In this document: one piece after another, positions 61,901 to 64,000 of the stretch
Layout: each line of letters opens with the position of its first letter
How positions within the stretch are numbered: the first letter of the stretch is position 1
Source: Bolinopsis microptera
Taxonomy: Eukaryota; Ctenophora; Tentaculata; Lobata; Bolinopsidae
Length of the DNA stretch: 64,000 nucleotides
Assembly: GCF_026151205.1 (NCBI RefSeq)
Contig: NC_087080.1
Location: 15,323,337 to 15,387,336 of the forward strand
Direction of reading: 5' to 3'
Notes under the pieces: generated by a model
Told to the model about the DNA's origin: nothing
Seen by the model: the letters and a program-made list of their open reading frames with translations, nothing else
The model's database searches: none
Position numbers and translations under genes: made by a program

Positions 61901-63939
61901 AGGCGATATAATAGGACAAATAATAAGACAAATAATAAGACAAATAATAAGACAAATAATAAGACAAATAATAAGACAAATAATAAGACAAAAGACACGC
62001 GTCAGAATCATTACACTCAATCAGATCATGGAAATATGAGCAATAAATAAAGAATGTACGTGCCAGCCAAGAAAAGTAACCAAACTCACGTTCTGGTTGT
62101 CTACAAAGTGGGTAGCAGAATGAGTTTCCATCTCCAGGACTCCCTCAAAGGTCAGCTCGCACACTTCACAGGTCAGTTCACCCTGTAGATCCTCCTGTTC
62201 TACTGTCTCCTCCTTTATTGCTACCTGTAATAAACCTTGTAAGCTCAGTTACTTAACCACTGAGACTTGTACCACTTGTAGTACTAGTGACTGTATGTAT
62301 ACTGTATAGTCACACAGTATATTTATATTTGGCGGTACCATACGAAGAGCAACAAGCCTGCCCGGATTTAAACATTGTAAACTAGTTTCTTTTGTGAAAC
62401 ACTCCTTAGAGTTAATAGTATGTCGTCATGCTTGTTCGTTAACAGTTAACAGTTGGCATTTGTCAGCAGTATACGAGAGTGTATAGAACAATACACTTTA
62501 CAATCGCATCTAACGTGATGATGACAACTGTGGTGCCATGTAAAGCTTTTCAGATTCTAGTTATTTATCTAGACAGCGCTAACAGCAACATTGTCTGCTG
62601 TCTAGTGAGGAACAGGTATGAAATGTAGACTTCATAATTGTGAATAAGCCGTTAAAATATAAGGATAACTTATAACATATATATTATATATATTATTATT
62701 ATGTTATTAGCATGTATAAGGTTAATAAGCGTAATTACAAAATTAATTGTACTTACGGGGGGAGTCTCCACGACTACATCCTCTTTCAGTACAGTTGGTT
62801 GTTGTGAGGTACTGGGAGCTGGAGTCTGGGGAGAGAGCGGTGCAGCAGTGGCTGGAGTCGGGGGAGTTGCTGGGGTGGCTGGGGTGGTTTGGGCAGTGGC
62901 TCTGGAAGTGTTGTGAGGTTTTAGGCTCGCTTTACCGTACTTTCCTCGAATCTTTGTTGCCAGAGTGGGACGAAGACGTTTCTTCAACAAAGAGTCTGGG
63001 GAATAGGTTAGAATGAGGAACGATCAACAACTTGTAATTTGTCTATGCGAATCAACTGTAAAACAACTTTACTGTATGAGAGCATTAATAATTATTCAGT
63101 GGAATTAAAAAATTCTAACGTTCAAACTTACTAGGTTTGAAAGGAGTAGCAGGACTTTTAGTAGGTTTGACAGCAGTTGTGGATGCTCCCTTCTCACTAC
63201 TCTCGAACTCAAAGCTCGGATCATGAGCATAAGCATCAGGCTCTGTCTTGATAGTGACTCTAGGAGGAGAGTATCTCTTTCTAGCTCCGTCCGCAGATGG
63301 TGGCTGATTAGGTGGGTTGGGAGGTAACGGGAAAGTAAGGTCGCCTCCATTCTTCCTCATCCTCTCCTCAAACTCAAATATTTCCTCCCACACTTTGTCC
63401 TTGTTGTCCTCTTGTTCGAAGTGGAAGGTTGACTTGGCTGACTCTTGGAGACGGTCCGTGTCGATCGTGATCTTCTCTTTCTCAGGAACAGTACTGCTAG
63501 GTGAAATCATTGGATCCTCTGCTAGGTCGTTGAGAGTGGACACATCTTCGTCTCCTGATATTGACAGATTGTCGTCATCTCTGTAGTCGCCCTTACCACA
63601 CTCCATCCTCTGATGAGTACGGAGATCTTCCGTCGTCTCGAACTTGTACTGACAACTCGAACACCTTAAATGAAAACAGTATTTGTCAAAAAGGTAGAGA
63701 ACTTGGAAAATATTTACTATCCATAATGTATTATGTTATAACATGTAGATTGAGATAGAATGATCGCAATGCTAACCTGTTGTGTGCTTTTTCAAGATGG
63801 CTGACAAGCTGATATCGGTACTTGAACTTCTGCTTGCAACAAGGACAATCATTATTAGGATCAATAATATCTTCCTCTTCCTCTTCACAATCAGAGTTAT
63901 TAGGGTCTATAATTGAGCTCGTCTCAAAGTGGAAATCAT
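59000..63939 (-). CDS. Large C2H2 zinc-finger protein, 5' end outside window, with frameshift
   Basis: Eleven exons in transcription order: 63939-63777, 63664-63132, 62995-62757, 62224-62090, 61738-61530, 61163-61073, 60869-60738, 60521-60320, 59973-59839, 59577-59378 and 59208-59000. Every junction is GT-AG and keeps phase, about 749 codons. I count about sixteen fingers, beginning [16 protein letters not shown] (C2HC type) and CEVCELTF and ending CNICGKSF and CDMCQRTF. Between the early fingers lies a long disordered stretch: acidic (SISGDEDVS), then a T/P/A-rich block. TGEKP-type linkers join the later fingers. Several fingers are split by introns between the cysteine and histidine pairs. 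A probable nuclear DNA-binding transcription factor; targets unknown. In the last exon the frame breaks near 59128-59131: one base appears missing inside HEHI-H of the next-to-last finger. Taken literally, the product stops at 59077 and loses the final finger. Exon 1 and the start codon lie beyond 64000. Confidence 0.88.
61921..61992 (+). repeat. 12 bp repeat TAATAAGACAAA, ~6 copies
   Basis: Perfect tandem units in an intron of the zinc-finger gene. Confidence 0.9.
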
Positions 63940-64000
63940 CTGTTGAACAAGATAATTTGTTAGAGTCTGATGTTATGCATGTTATATTTTTAAGACTGAC

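Overview
The window is animal nuclear DNA: genes are split by GT-AG introns, there are no bacterial-style operons, and it is full of minisatellites, homopolymer runs and small non-autonomous transposons. The base composition is AT-rich. The recognised genes are an animal-type gene set. Intron sizes and density fit a marine invertebrate such as a cnidarian, but nothing here fixes the phylum, and I cannot name the species.

Layout. 1-5.2 kb is repeat-rich: a hairpin mobile element, G homopolymers, and a foldback-like composite around a ~1 kb pyrimidine tract. 5.6-7.8 kb (+) is a complete six-exon gene for the beta subunit of protein geranylgeranyltransferase I (PGGT1B). 8-48 kb is gene-poor. It holds several minisatellites (42, 60 and 51 bp units), three or more MITE-like elements, and scattered + strand exons. 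Three of these, at 43.2, 44.8 and 47.8 kb, join cleanly into a shared 3' end encoding a RING-H2-like tail. Upstream, between 15 and 41 kb, at least seven coding-like exons carry a start codon and end in a phase-0 splice donor that could feed this shared end. Two of them, at 25.5 and 29.9 kb, are clear paralogues beginning with an MMWNE motif. I infer one large locus with many alternative first exons, by analogy to other variable-N-terminus loci; this is not proved.

49.7-50.6 kb is a complete non-autonomous hAT element with a perfect 8 bp target duplication. 52.4-55.9 kb (-) is a compact block of three intact genes: RPL35A, QDPR (dihydropteridine reductase) and RPL39. 59.0-63.9 kb (-) is the 3' part of a large C2H2 zinc-finger gene, with eleven exons and about sixteen fingers. 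Its 5' end lies beyond the window, and there is an apparent one-base frameshift in the next-to-last finger.

The most unusual feature is the 60 bp minisatellite at 25.6-28.1 kb. It appears to have grown out of the end of a coding exon, so the genome carries about forty head-to-tail copies of a consensus GTAAGT splice donor. The functional genes are housekeeping (prenylation, translation, tetrahydrobiopterin recycling) plus a putative transcription factor and a putative RING protein; nothing shows that they act in one pathway.
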